DNA of 64,000 nucleotides from contig NC_133537.1 in the NCBI RefSeq assembly GCF_048544455.1, forward strand, positions 68,667,634-68,731,633. The letters run 5' to 3'. Of the stretch, positions 34,684 through 47,906 are shown one piece after another; positions within the stretch are counted from its first letter, which is position 1; each line of letters begins with the position of its first letter. The stretch comes from Silene latifolia. Taxonomy: Eukaryota; Streptophyta; Magnoliopsida; Caryophyllales; Caryophyllaceae. Made by a program: the position numbers and the translations under genes. Under the pieces are notes generated by a model that saw nothing but the letters and a program-made list of their open reading frames with translations, had not been told where the DNA came from and ran no database searches.

Positions 34684-37600
34684 ATGCTGAATAAAATGGC
34701 GAATATAGACGGCAAGAAGGCGCAACAATTGTTCTCCAAAATTGGCGGCAATGGCGTCGCCCAACTCCTCGTCGCCACCGCCGCCGTAATCTTTGTCCGC
34801 TTGCTTTCGGGACCTGGTAACGAAATTGACGATGAAAACAACCCCAATGATTACGACGACACCGAGGAGTCTACCGCTGACGGAAAAGTGTTCCCCGTGA
34901 CTATCCGTTGGAGCAACATCACCTGCTCACTTTCTAACAACAAGTCTAATTCTGTAATTTTCTTCTCTTCCTCTTCTTCATTCATTCCTTCATAAGGGCT
35001 CCTATCTCTTATTGCCAACATGCGCCAGGTTGACCATAAAGTTAATACCAAGTTAAATAAATGAATTATGACGGCGGGAGGCGTTGTCAAAGGAGTGATT
35101 ATAGCTCTTTCTTCTAGGAGATTATATACCAACTTTGGTATGCTGTGTTGGTTGCTCATTAGACCTAAAGATAGAGGTGTTGTTTATTTCCATTATTAAT
35201 GGAAGAAGCGAGCTATGTTATTGTGGACTAGGTCTAGGACTGAAGTTTAACCGTTGATTAACACCGATATGATGCCAAGATCCACAATTTACTTCATAGT
35301 GGAGCATGGGAAACGAAAGGGCAGTTTAGTACGTGATAACGATGAAGGACTAAGGAGTAGAGTTCACCCCTTTATTATCCACTTTTTGATTTGTGTTTTT
35401 TCTAGCATTCAGCTAACTGTTTGAAATGATTCATTTGTCGTTTAGCCTAATACTTTGGCAGTAGATATGTTCTAGGCAACTTGATCTTGGCTAAAGTCTT
35501 GTTTAGTTTCCCAATGGATAAAGGGGTGTAACATTCGAAGATTTTTCATCTAGGTAAAATTTCTGCTGAACAATATCAGCGGTGAGGCTAAACCTGGAAG
35601 GCTGCTGGCGGTAATGGGGCCATCTGGGTCAGGAAAGACAACATTAATCAATATTCTAGCTTGCCAGCTTGCAGAGTCACCTAAGTTAAAACTGTCGGGC
35701 CTTTTGGAGGTCAATGGCCAACGCACTACAAAGAAATTGTACAAGTATGTGCAGTTTGAGTATGAATCTTATATCAAAGATGGTCATACAGAGTATTTAT
35801 TATATCCTAATTTGCGTCTGCTCTTGCTGTTCTAGGTCAGCATTTGTAAGACAGGAAGATCTCTTCTTTTCTCAGTTGACTGTGCGTGAAACACTGTCTC
35901 TTGCTGCTGAACTCCAGCTTCCACAAATGTCTTCAAAAGAAGAAAGAGATGATTATGTTAATAATCTTTTGAGTAGACTGGGCTTGGTAAGACGTTTGTT
36001 TTGAGTACATTTTTCATATTGGGTTGAATTTGGAATATAGTTTTCTTTTTACCTTGTTTCTTATTGACTACCTCCATCCACACTTTTTTCTCTTCTTTAA
36101 TTTGTTATTGCCCTTTCCCCACACAATAGAAATAAAATCATTATGGTTCACCGTTTGATGTCTTTAGACCTATAGTTTTGGTAATAAAATTTGTCTTAGT
36201 CTGTTGTACAAGGGTTCCTCGTATGAGGCTTACACTGATGTTTTCCGTATCTGAACTTCGACAGGTTCTTTGTCAGCGTGTCAGTGCTGTCGAAGAACTA
36301 AAAATTTATGTCTAAAATATTTGTTTGCGCTTGTGATGAACTTCATTTCGGGAGTTTCAACTGTTAGCTGTGACTTGGTACTCATTTCTTCCAAAGGTCA
36401 GCTGTGCAGATTCAATTGTAGGTGATGCCAAAATTCGAGGTATTAGTGGTGGAGAAAAGAAGCGTTTGTCTCTAGCGTGTGAACTAATTGCTAGTCCTTC
36501 AGTCATATTTGCAGATGAGCCCACAACTGGTATGTCTGCTTTTGTTTTCGTATTGCATGCATATATGCCTTTGCTTTTAAGTTTAGTCTCTCTTCATTAT
36601 TTGGCATATGCACATTTCACCAGTTAAACTTAATATCTCTATTTCCTTTGTCCCATAAAATTGGCCATGTTTCTATATTGGTTTGTCCCTTAACAAACTC
36701 ATCACTTCCTAAATTTTAGCAAGTTCAATGATAAAGGAAATTAAATTGTTCAATTGGCAGATTAACAGAAAGTTTTTAGATACATGGACATTATGTGATT
36801 TTTTTCCATGCTTTCTTGAAAATGAGTTGTAGACTTGTGTTTAACTAGTCCAATCTGTTTAAATGGGGGAACATTATTGCACTATTTTGCAGTTTCTATC
36901 TTGATGGAAAAGATCATTGATTTACAGTCTGTTTTAAACAAGTACCCAGGTTTCATGCAATTTAATTTCTGTTCCCCTCATAAATAGACATTTGGGGCAA
37001 TGGGGAAAAATGAGGCTAATTTGATTGTTTATGATACTCTTTTCAAGTACTATTTCCTTTTATGAAAGTAAGTATCCCAATTTGGGTATCTTAAGTAGTT
37101 GTCTGCTGTACTAACGAAAAAGTATTTCTGCAACGGCATGTGTCCAACCACATGACAGTATGACACCTTACACATCTGAAATGATTGATAAGTTAAGCTT
37201 ACGAAATTTTAATTTCTTATATAGCCTAGAATTTTTTTTCCCTTGAAATGGATTTAGAGTTTACTGTCATACTGTGAGGATGCTTTTTAGCTTTGATGAA
37301 TGAATGTTCTCGACAAAGCTTGGGCTTGCAAGGTGCTGGCAACAAAGCTGGACCCCCATTTTCCTTCTTAGTTACTTCATTTATCAATCCTTTTAGATCT
37401 CGGAGGTGCTGTGACGAGTTTATCTATGTAATCTTGTTTACTTGGGGTGTAAGCACATCTGTGTGCCTGTTATGGATCTGCTATCTGTATGAGATTGAAA
37501 TATTGAATATAAGTGTTCAGTAAATTTTCTTTATGTTACGCGATTAAATGGCATCTTGGATTTCCAGTTGTGAATAGAGATACACCTTTGTGTCCTCATC

Positions 37601-40600
37601 ATTCATCAAGTGACAAATTATATCTGGACCTAAGTTGGACTGTTGGGTTGATGATATGAAAATGTGGCTTTATATTCTATTAGGCAATTTCTGAAATTCT
37701 GATGCACGAGACTTCTAACCATTTGTCTTCTGAATTATGTATATGTCACTCAGGTGAGGTCTCTTGCACAAATGTACAGGGATAGGCCCTCTTTCATCAC
37801 ACCCTCCCTTGGCCTCAATTTGTAGTTGCTGTTGTAATCAATTTGCTTGTTTCTATACACGTCAGTTATTTTGAACGTATATAGGTCATTGATATACATC
37901 TTTCTCCTGTTAATTTATTTCTTGGTTGAAATCTGAATTACTATTCTAAAATCTAAACTTTATGATGTGCCTTTTCACTTTAGGGTTGAGGATTTGCAGT
38001 TTACCAATACGTTTGTAAAGAATGTAGTTCTATTAGTGCGTGAAACCAAAAATATTGTGTGTGTGTGTATGTGTGTGTTTGTGTGTGTGTGTTAATAGCC
38101 TTTCTTTTTTTGATTTTCAGGGCTGGATGCCTTCCAGGCAGAAAAGGTTATGGAAACGCTGAGGCAACTTGCACAAGATGGTCATACTGTAATTTGCTCA
38201 ATTCATCAGCCTAGAGGATCCATTTATTACAAATTTGACGACATTATCTTGCTGACGGAAGGTTCACTAGTTTATGCTGGTCTGGCAAGAGATGAACCTT
38301 TGGTATACTTTGCAAAGCTTGGGTTGGTAACTTAACCTTATGTGTTTTATCTGTTTTACATTAATAATACGGGATTACATCAACAATAAGTACATTATGT
38401 ACTACCTGACTACCTCTTACATCTTTGCAAATTTGCTTGAACTATTAGGTTTTGTTTAGTTTTTGTTATTACGATTTTGCTAAGTACAGGAAGTTAGGCT
38501 AGGGCAGGTGGGACGGGAAAGTTCGCTAGTGCATGCATCTGTCACTAACTTTTTAAAATGTATGGGAGCCAGGTTATGGGGTTATACTTGCGAGGTATCA
38601 TATAATAGGACTAATGACTTAATGAGCTTTAGTTTGACATTATTCATCATGCCTAAAGTACTAGAATTATGTAGTATGCAGATTGTATATGTTAGTAGCC
38701 ATCATTTTATGATTCAGCGAGTTTCCCGTTCGAGTACATGATGGTTACTGAATTCACTTATGTATATAGGACTCGGCTTTGATGTTGTTTTGTTCTATTT
38801 AGTGGCACAAGGGGTGGGCAGTATGTAGGATATATCTGGTAAGATATACTCTTAAATCTCGGGTTTGGTCACGGTCGGTGTATTACTAATCTCTGTTAAT
38901 ATGACCAAGCCTTAACCTGGTAATTTTCACAACCTTTAGAAAATGGCCGAAGTTTGCGACCTTGATGTCATACCATGGTGTAAGAGGAGAGAGAAGAAAA
39001 GTGAGGTGGAAAATCCATCTTTTCCTCTTATGCTCCTTATCACTTATCAGGAACAGACACATTATCTTTTGTCTATCGTATTTCACTTGTTCTTATGAAT
39101 AGTTTGGGAGATCTTGTTTTATTCAAAACTCTAGTGACTCAGAGCAAACTTCAAAAGCATACTGCACTAGTTTTCTAGACATTTCAGCTTATGACAGGGT
39201 TTCCATTTTGAATATATATACTTTTGGCTATGCATGGAAGCTTAGGAATGATATGCTTGAGTGTTCATTGAAATGTTAGACCTTCCTTTATCGCTAGAAG
39301 ACTACTGGCAATCATCTGGTGTATTTTCTTACCTTTTTGACTGACTAGCATGTCTCCTTATTTTTCTATGTCAATTTATTGGTTGGCTTAGTTCTGTTAT
39401 TTCTTTGGGGTACTCTCACAGTGAGTCATTGAACAGGTACCCGTGCCCAGATCATGTGAATCCTGCTGAATTTTTGGCTGATCTCATATCCTTTGACTAT
39501 AGTTCTTCTGAAAGTATTAGCAGTTCACAGAAAAGAGTAGATGCACTTGTGGAGGCATTTTCTCGACAAACTGCTTCTATCATTTATGCCTCCACACTAT
39601 CCAGAGAAGACAAATTTATCAGAAGCATGGATTCGGGAAGGAAAACGGCCGTAAGGAAGTGGGGTTGGTGGAGGGAGTTCTGGCTTCTTCTTAGACGTGC
39701 ATGGATGCAGGTTTATTTCCCAGATGTCCTGTTTTGCTGCTTATTATCTGCTTAATAGATGAGTTTTGTGGCGTAGGTCAGTAATAATTTCTAGAGGTAT
39801 AGAGGATATTTTATGTTTTGATTTTTATTTTAATTCTGCATCATAAACTCAGTATAGGAAAGGACAGAAAGTTTTGTCACTAGGATGAGTCTGATGAGAG
39901 TAGTGACATATTTTTGTTCACTAAGAATTGTTCTTATTAGTGCCGATACTAAAATGTTGTTATACTGACTTAGTTTTGATCAATCACTGTATGTTCTATG
40001 TGGGTTGTACATAGAGTTCAGCCGGTCAGTCGCCTATGCGCTCTTACCTACTAAACTGACATGCTTTTGTTTTAGACTTTTATACTCCAGAGTTTCTCAA
40101 AATATCTGCCGACTTAACCAGATACTGTAAACTTTTGGGTCATTCTTACTAATTATGTTGGCTTATCAGGCATCTCGAGATGGGCCAACAAATAAGGTGC
40201 GGGCTAGAATGTCAGTCGCATCAGCAATAATATTTGGGTCAGTCTTCTGGAAGATGGGATTATCTCAGACATCTATTCAGGATAGAATGGGTCTGCTTCA
40301 GGTACATTCATGTGCTGGTAGTTCATTTTATATAATGTCGCTAAATACTGCTTGTCTGCTCCCATGGTATTAAAATTCTCCCATTAAGTCGAGGCCACGA
40401 AAGAAGACACAACTGTTTTGTAAAGGTTTTAATGATTACTGTGACTGCATTTTACCGTTTGTGAGGCAATATGGGCTCTATTAAGTGAAATTAGGTTGCG
40501 ACTGCAGTCCATACCTGACCGTGACCAAAACCAAGAATTAACACTACGGTAGTGGCACGCGAAAGTTCACAAAAATTTACAGTACGTTGAAATTTGTTGC

Positions 40601-43600
40601 CTTTCATAATATCCTATATGTCAATCATCACCATTAACCAAATATTCCTCTCTGGGCCTTTTTTAGACAGTAAATTGGTAAAAGAGCTTAAAGTACGGTG
40701 GGTTAGGACTAAGGGTAGTTTGCTATGCAAACTTGAAAAAGGACTTAGTGATAAATATTAAATGGAATGTTGAAAATAAAAACTATTTTTTTATTTATAT
40801 TTATGTAGTATTTGTTTTAAAAAAATTATTTCATTAAAGGTTGATTTCTTTCCATTAGTGGTCTGAGAACATTCCTCCTTTACCAAAGTTAAAACAACAA
40901 CATTACCCCAGTGTCGAGAGGGCTTCCGCAAAGGGATAGTGCAAGAGGTGGGGGTGGGGTAGGGTGGGGTGTTGAAGATGATCCATAATGAAAATTGCTT
41001 CAAGAATTGCATCAAATGACTTCAACCTACTAAGTTAAAATGTGAAGATGAATAGTGAGACTCTTGAGATCAGTTTCCCATCTAATTAAAGGGCACATGG
41101 ATAGTGTGAACCCCAGTAGTTTCTTTGAGAAAACTTGCTCTAGGTTTGGCTAGCCATTTTCTCATACAGTACTCTTAAATGCACAATGCAAGGCCCTCAC
41201 CTGTTGTCTGTTGATACGCATAGTATAATCTGTATTTTGAGTAACTTTGTAATGGGAATGCTTTTTTCTTGTCTATTAATCCCTCCAACTCTGAATACCT
41301 TTCATTTTTCACTATTTGGTTGTCTCTGAATTACTTACCAATATCCCACCTGCATTTCATCTCAGCCACACATTTACCCCACTTGGCCCACTTGTATCAC
41401 TATAGTGGTCATTATTGTTTATATTTATACTCTTTAACACACAATTTCCGTATTTTGGAAAGTAATTGTGGGTCGGATGGAGTATATGATTTTGTATGCC
41501 TTTTGGAAACTGTTAGGTTGCTGCTATAAATACTGCTATGGCTGCTTTGACAAAGACTGTTGGTGTGTTCCCCAAGGAGCGTGCAATTGTGGATAGGGAG
41601 CGGGCAAAAGGTTGCTATATGTTAGGTCCATATCTACTCTCTAAGTTGCTGGCTGAAATACCTATTGGAGCAGCCTTCCCTTTGTTATTTGGCTCCATTC
41701 TTTACCCTATGGCTCGTCTTCATCCTACTTTGTCCAGGTGAAGTTTTAACTTCAAGTTCTGTGGACCAGCTGTTTGATTGAGAGAATTTGGCTAGTACTG
41801 CTCTGTGATCTGTCTAGACTCTAGAATTAACTATCTGCACAAACATTTAAGTTGATTGACTTCAATACATGATTTTGCCAGCTGTGAGATTAAATGGGGG
41901 TCTCTTTGAGGTTTCGGATTAAGATTATGCTTCCAAGTTTGACTTGTTGGGAATATAGCTGTGCATGTCTTCAGCTACCACTTTTCCATCTACTTTCAAT
42001 ACCACCCTTTGTGAACTCAACTCTTCAGAATATTTGTCATAGTAAAGGTTAAACTTGCAACGTCTTTTACAAAAAAAGCCTTGACTGCTATTACTTGATT
42101 AAATATGGGAAAGGTGCCTTAGTTGAACAGACTTCCATTCTGGTTATCTTGCTTAAATGGATGTCTATGTTTATTGTGATTCATGACTACTCAACACAAC
42201 TTTCTCTTCATATTTCTGTTATTCTGGATGCTACTGCTGTTGAGTATGATGACCTTAGCATGACATTTAGATTGCCTCTTAGTATTCATTGACACCTAAA
42301 AGGGTTATGTATTGGGAACTAAACTATAGAGGACACGGTTGAAAAAACTCTTTTTGTTTTAAAACGAAGTGTCCAAGTATCATACCCATGTATTGATTGT
42401 TGGACACGGGTACACGAGGTAATATGAAGTGTCAGAGAGATCGCGAACACGGCATTTGTCTTTCCTGTAGTAAATGAATTTCTATATATTGAATCTTCCG
42501 AGTGGGAACTCGGATAGATGCTAGTTATAATGGAGCAAGAATCAGGAGTAAGAGTGTTTAATCCAAAATTATGAAGTCAGTGAGTAATATTTGACATAGG
42601 CATTGATGCTGCATCAAAATTTTGCTTGTGCTATGTAAGATAACTGCAGTCTGCATGTAGTGAATTTCATTGTGTTGCATCAGTTTTTTGTTGAACTTTC
42701 AAATATTTGTCATGGTGATTGTATTTGCCTGGAACTATGTTGAATTTGTTGCTGATTGGCAAACCTTGTCAGGGCTCTTAAAATCTCCTTGAGGAAGTCT
42801 GAAAATGTTTATAACAAGAGTTTTAAAGTTGGCTAGCAACTTGAGTGAAAATGCTCGGCCGAGAACTTGTTATTCTTGGCTCATAACTTTTTTTTGGGGC
42901 TGATCGCTTCTTGTTAGGGTTTGATTTAGAAGCTAGTGCTTTAGCGTCTTATTTCCATTTTGTGCTGTTAGTTTCAATGTTGCTAGGAAGTTCTTGCTTG
43001 TGCCTTTAACTAAAACTTCGGAGTGTAGCTGTCTATAGTCTTAACATATATGAACCCTGCAAGACCAACTAATTTCAGTGCCTCAGTTTTGTTTGGAGGC
43101 TAAAATATTGAAGATGATAAAGCCCATCTGTTTGGATGCAGAAATCTATTGGAAAAAGTAAATTTCATGGGACAAATAAAGGAGTAACTGATAGGATTGT
43201 TTCGTTTACTTTGGTAGTGGAAAGCCATCCTGTCATTATTCCTCATTGTAAACTTTGTGCGAGTTTACATTTCTGGCAAGGTTTGGTTGTTGAAGTATGA
43301 GACTTTTAGTGTATTGTAGAAGTTTCCGGAATGTTCTAGATTTATCCGGAATGTGCTAGAATAATGTAGAAACAACTAGAAGAGTCTAGAAGAGTCTAAA
43401 AGGATCTAGAAGAGTCATGTGTGTTCTAGGTTTATGTAGAACAACCTAGAACCTTCTAGACATGTGTATAAGTGGTAAGGAACTCTAGAGAGTTCCGTGT
43501 CTAGGTCACTCTAGGATGTCCTATTCTAGAATATTCTTAGGAGGAGGAGGAGGAGGAACACTATAAATAGAGGACCTCTCCTCCCATTCCCATGTACCCA

Positions 43601-46600
43601 AGGGTATCCCAAAAAAATTCACAACAAATCAATACACAAACTAATTCCTTCAAACTAAACTTCAACTAATCAACCTTCAACTAATCAACTAAACAAACTA
43701 ATAACTAATCTCCACTCTACTTCCTATACTCCCCCATACACCAACATTGGTGAATTTGGTTGATTGGACATTGTGAGGCGATCAGAAAAGTTTGACATCT
43801 CTGTTAGTATCAGAAATGGATTATGTTCTATAGCTTGATGTACCCTTGCCGAGCACAATCGAACAAACCAATAAGCCTAAGGACATAGATATATTCCTGA
43901 TTCTTGACATGTAATGGTAAAGCATAAAATCTTGGATAGATTTAAGAAACTACGAGTACTATTTATAGAACATATAGGAAGCCCGAGGAGAGAACAACAC
44001 CCTATAAAATTTCTGGTTGGTGTTATATGTTCTAGGAATCTGGCAACATGGAAATAACTGGAGCTGTATTTCCCAAGCTTTGTATATCGTCCTTCTGGGC
44101 CCTGGCTAGAATGTAAATGTTCCCAGTCAGATAATAATTTTGATTTGCGCTTTTATTTTATTTTGTTACTGTATTTTTTAGTACCAGCCTTTATTTTGGA
44201 GTTACTGTTTCTCTTTTCTGTGTATTATATTTTTTGGTATGTAACTTCTCCCCAATGACTTGTACAGTTGTACTTGTCATCATAAAAAAGTTCATTACAG
44301 TAGATTGAATTAGGAGTTTTTAATTAATTGATGGCTTTTTGAAAGGTCTAGGAGTTCTACAGTCCCAAACTTGTCATCTTTGCTTTTCACATTATCAATA
44401 AGCACGAGTTTTGCTCATGCTTGCTACCCAATGGCGGACCTAGGATGTTCGAGATGGGGGGGCACATTTTTTTTCCTACGTTTCTCCGTCTTGTAGTGTC
44501 CTTCAAGGACCACATTTTTTTCCTATGTTACGACTTTAGGAGTCCAAGAGTAATTCCTTCGTACATTACCAATATATATATCGTACAATTCTAAAAAATA
44601 TTACGCGGGGAATAAAATATTAGAACTTTTCGATAGTGTACTTATTTTATATCAAAAATTTAAATCTCCAATTGATACCCCATGATTAAGTCTAGTAAAA
44701 TTTTTATTTCTGATAAATATTTGATGATTAAAATTGCTAGAATTTTAAAAATCCTAACACAAATTGACGGCTACAAAAATATAGCTTGAGCTTTTGATTT
44801 GTATAGTTAATTTTAGGTTTTTGGGAGTGGCTACCTATCTAATTATGGGAGTTCTACTAGTGTTTGGTGTTGTGAATACATGCCTTGTGGCTGTTGGAGC
44901 TTGAGATGTCATTGTTTGACATTGTATAAGAACGCTCATCAGCAGGGGTATCTCGAATACTACATCCATCCCAAATTTATTGGCCCCATCTGACTCTGGT
45001 GGACAACCCATGTCAACTGTTACCATAAATTTCTCTAAAAATTGTGAAGTTACAATGTAGAATATATCGTAGTTGATTTATCAAACCAACTATTTTCACA
45101 TCATCGTTTCAAAAGCAAATAATTATTGTACATTATGAGAAAATATCTGTCAAAGACCCGTCTCAAAGTTGACATATTTTGGCCACCAATGTCATATGGG
45201 AACAATATTAGTGAGATGGAGGGAGTATTTCCTAAAGTTTCAGTATCAGTTTTCAGAATTCATTAATTTCTTAAATGTCTGTATCTGTAGTTCAACCCTC
45301 TGCTCATCGATTGTGAAGCCAGTAATGTTAGGGCTACAAGTGTCGAGTTATTTTTGAGAACTATAATCAGAGTTGCTGACCTGGTTTCCAAACTTGTAGA
45401 TTTGGGAAGTTTTGTGGAATCGTCACTGTTGAGTCTTTTGCTGCTTCAGCTATGGGTCTAACTGTGGGAGCCATGGTTCCGACGACTGAAGCAGCCATGG
45501 CAGTGGGGCCATCTCTTATGACTGTTTTCATTGTTTTTGGAGGATACTATGTTAATGCTGACAACACGCCCATTGTGTTCCGCTGGATTCCCCGTGTGTC
45601 CCTGATCAGATGGTAAGTATATTTTTGTACAAATATAATTGTTTTGATAGAATTTTTAGTAGCCTATTTCGTCTGCAGTTTACTCATGAACTGAAATCTT
45701 TTCCTTTTTGCTAGGGCTTTCCAAGGACTTTGTATTAATGAATTTAGAGGGCTACAATTTGAGCATCAACATCCATATGATGTACAAAATGGTGAACAGG
45801 TATTTCTTAACATTGGTCAATTGATAGTGCCCAGTTGGGTCTCCTCTGTGCACTTCCCTTTGAATGGCCGTATCTCCTTCATTTCTTATTTGAATGGGGC
45901 GTGTGTTAGAAAGCTAACGAAACATTCAGCCACCTTTTATTGGTATCACCTTAAATATCATCGGTAAACCTCAAGATATGGCAGTTTAAAGTCAACCCTT
46001 GTACACAAGGGTCTTCTCTCTTTTGTTTTGGAGATTTTGCCTTTTCACTTATTTCTTCTTTATTCTTGGCTCCACTTTGCTTTTGCTCCTTGGCTTTTCC
46101 TTATCTTAGCACCCACATAATATGACATAATATAGGAAGCAATATAGAGACTTTTGAGAAATGATTAAAATAAACATTAATTAGATCGAAGCGACGATAG
46201 CACTAGTTCTTGTGTGAGAACTGCGAATGATAGTATTAAGGATTGATCTGTGTTCTTACATACAATAACAGTCGTAACTGAACTCAGTCTGTTTGAAAGG
46301 ATGTTTACTTGCCTTTGACTCTATTCCATATCATAGAGCTTGCGGGCATTAGCCTAAAGCCTACAATTAAATCTGGTCTATACAACTTGGCCACTTGGGA
46401 ATGATACCTCTGAGAGTTTACACTTTCTTGGAAAAGCCAAAAAACCTAGAGACCATCTAGCCTTGAACTCTTGCAGCCATCATAAAAGAGTGCAGATCTG
46501 TCCGCATAAGATATATTACGAAAATTCCCTAGCTATGAGGACGAGCAGGTACAAAAATTGAGTGATCTGTGCAGGTCCTTTGTTTTTCCAAATGGATTCA

Positions 46601-47906
46601 TACATCTCCTTTCATTTCCATTTCTATTTCCAATGGGGCCGCACGCTCATTTTTCTTTGGTTCTAAATTATGTAACAGTCTTCATGCTGTTCTCTTGGTG
46701 GTGTTCTCGACACCATTTTCATTTGGGTTATTAGGAAACAGCCTCTCGATGTTAGTAAGATAAGGTTGTGTACTTCTCAATCTCTTGCCTCACGATTTCC
46801 GGAGATCTGTAGACACGGTTTAGTGTTATTGTGTTAATATTTCTCCTCTCCCGTATTTGGACAGAAGTAGAATTCTCATCTTCTAGCGCAATGTCAGTTT
46901 TATGATTTTGGACTGAAGTTTCTTTTCAGTTTTTAAATCCATCTGAGATTTCTTCTGAGCTCCCATTCAAAAGGATCTCCTCTTTCATACAATTTCCTTT
47001 TCTTTTCTTCGCCCTTTTTTTGCCTATCTGGCTTCATCCTTTTTACTAGTGTTTTCCAATCTCTCCTCGTTGTCATTGTTTCCCACCTAACACTGACAGT
47101 TGCAGTTCCACAAATTTCCTGTTAGACAACCCATAGTCATAATATGAATCGGCCGATATGCGACCATCAGACTGGCTGTGATGGCTGATGCAGTTTGTAA
47201 TCTGCCCATATTTTAGCAATATATATAGCTGAACATAGGCCTATATAACTTACACAATCAACATAACGATTAATATGGACCAAAACAAAACCAAGCCATG
47301 AAAAACACCGCCAAGCCTAAGCATGACCGACACGATCGGTGCAATGGATATGAGAACGATCTTCTCTTGCCTTTTTTGTTCACACCATCAAATTCACTTT
47401 CAGGCAAAGGTAAAAGCCGTAGAGACTAGAGAGGTGTTTTTTAAAGCAATTTGCCATAGATAAATGTCGTCTTTTCTTGTTCATGCTTCAATTATGTTCT
47501 GTTGGGCGTTGGCTATCAAAATTCTCAGAATGTTAAAATTAATGTTTCTTATTGTCCTCCCCCGCAGCTAAAGTAACCCTAAGCTTGCTTTTTCTTGTCT
47601 AAAGATGCAACGTTTGATCCACAGGCTCTGGAACGACTTTCCTTTTCTGACATTCAAATTAAGGAGACTCTGTTCGCACAAAGCAGGATGCTGCTATTCT
47701 GGTATTCTACCACTTACCTTCTACTTCAGAAGAATAAACCAAAGTACCAGGCACTCGAAGCTCCTTCCATTAATCAAGTTGCTAACTTGTCGTTACCTGA
47801 GAGTGACGATGATAAAGAACAGCCTTCGGATGACAAGACCGAGCTAAACGAACAGTTTGAACCTTCGAAAGAACAAATCCAACCGTTCATCCTGGAAGGT
47901 TTGTAG
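34684..47906 (+). CDS. ABCG7: ABC transporter G family member 7-like half transporter, 11 exons
   Basis: Exons: 34684-34953, 35554-35744, 35836-35986, 36397-36529, 38121-38322, 39437-39710, 40170-40301, 41517-41737, 45400-45612, 45715-45799, 47625-47906. All introns are GT-AG and phases agree, giving 717 residues. A second Met at 34696 aligns better with the Arabidopsis ABCG7 opening and may be the true start (713 residues). Domain order is nucleotide-binding then membrane, the ABCG 'reverse' layout. Walker A GPSGSGKT is at 112-119, signature ISGGEKKR at 220-227, Walker B VIFADE at 240-245 and the H-loop His at 277. The membrane domain lies at about 395-675 ([28 protein letters not shown]), and an acidic tail ends QPFILEGL. 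A hydrophobic stretch at about 22-42 may be a membrane anchor or targeting segment. As a half transporter it must dimerise; substrate and site are not settled. No breaks seen. Confidence 0.93.
36530..38120 (+). other. ABCG7 intron 4
   Basis: 1.6 kb. It ends with a (GT)n-rich tract (about 38057-38092) shortly before the acceptor at 38119-38120. No repeat element with clear ends was recognised. Confidence 0.75.
38057..38092. repeat. (GT)n microsatellite in intron 4
   Basis: Interrupted GT dinucleotide run about 30 bp upstream of the exon 5 acceptor. Length variation here could alter the splice-site environment. Confidence 0.85.
38323..39436 (+). other. ABCG7 intron 5
   Basis: 1.1 kb. The donor reads GG|gttggt, chosen because it restores the conserved [14 protein letters not shown] junction in frame. 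The nearby gtaact at 38327 would shift the frame. No mobile element seen. Confidence 0.75.
40302..41516 (+). other. ABCG7 intron 7
   Basis: 1.2 kb. It holds a Stowaway-like MITE (41279-41482). A short segment around 40888-40975 on the minus strand (gacactggggtaatgttgttg) resembles the 3' end shared by plant SINEs and RTE LINEs; this is weak. Confidence 0.7.
41277..41484. mobile_element. Stowaway-like MITE in intron 7
   Basis: TA duplications flank about 204 bp (41279-41482). Ends are similar in inverted orientation: atccctccaactctgaat on the left and ctccatccgacccacaat read back from the right, the usual Stowaway pattern. The right end lies about 30 bp before exon 8. Confidence 0.5.
43283..43751 (+). 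mobile_element. Copia-like solo LTR (459 bp) in ABCG7 intron 8
   Basis: The LTR runs 43288-43746, TGTTGAAG to CCAACA, flanked by perfect 5-bp duplications ttggt (43283-43287 and 43747-43751). No internal region remains, so this is an LTR-LTR recombination product. It has a clear TATA box (TATAAATA, 43562-43569) in gene orientation and many tctaga/ctagaa repeats upstream. Same orientation as the gene is inferred from the TATA position. Confidence 0.85.
43449..43536 (+). promoter_or_regulatory. heat-shock-element cluster in the intronic LTR
   Basis: 43524-43536 reads TTCTAGAATATTC, a perfect three-unit nTTCnnGAAnnTTCn heat-shock element ending 25 bp before the TATA box. A second near match, GAACCTTCTAGAC, lies at 43449-43461. 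In established plant examples (the ONSEN Copia family) such LTR sites bind heat-shock factors. Function here is inferred from sequence only. Confidence 0.6.
44958..45227. mobile_element. Stowaway-like MITE (266 bp) in intron 8
   Basis: TA duplications flank 44960-45225. The inverted ends agree well: CTACATCCATCCC on the left and CTCCCTCCATCTC read back from the right, followed in both by a TTG..CCC block. The right end is about 175 bp before exon 9. Confidence 0.65.
45800..47624 (+). other. ABCG7 intron 10
   Basis: 1.8 kb between the exon ending NGEQ and the last exon starting ALERLSF. Nothing with clear element ends was recognised. Some blocks (about 45840-46010) look like dispersed repeat sequence but could not be classified. 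Confidence 0.7.

Larger units (their letters stand above)
41738..45399 (+). other. ABCG7 intron 8, 3.7 kb, element-rich
   Basis: The longest intron. It contains a Copia-like solo LTR (43288-43746) and a Stowaway-like MITE (44960-45225). A hAT-like end (CAATGGCGGACCTAGG at 44429) has no partner end that I could find, so it may be a truncated relic. The remainder is unremarkable. Confidence 0.8.

Noticed and set aside
37293-37523. 76-residue open frame in ABCG7 intron 4
   Set aside because: It has no match to the ABCG7 protein, which is contiguous across exons 4 and 5 without it.
38323-38330. Alternative exon 5 donor ttg|gtaact at 38327
   Set aside because: It would put exon 6 out of frame. 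The donor at 38323 restores the conserved ABCG7 sequence.
44429-44760. Second hAT copy in intron 8 (starts CAATGGCGGACCTAGG)
   Set aside because: One hAT-like end only. No inverted partner or 8-bp duplication was found, so it is mentioned only as a possible relic.
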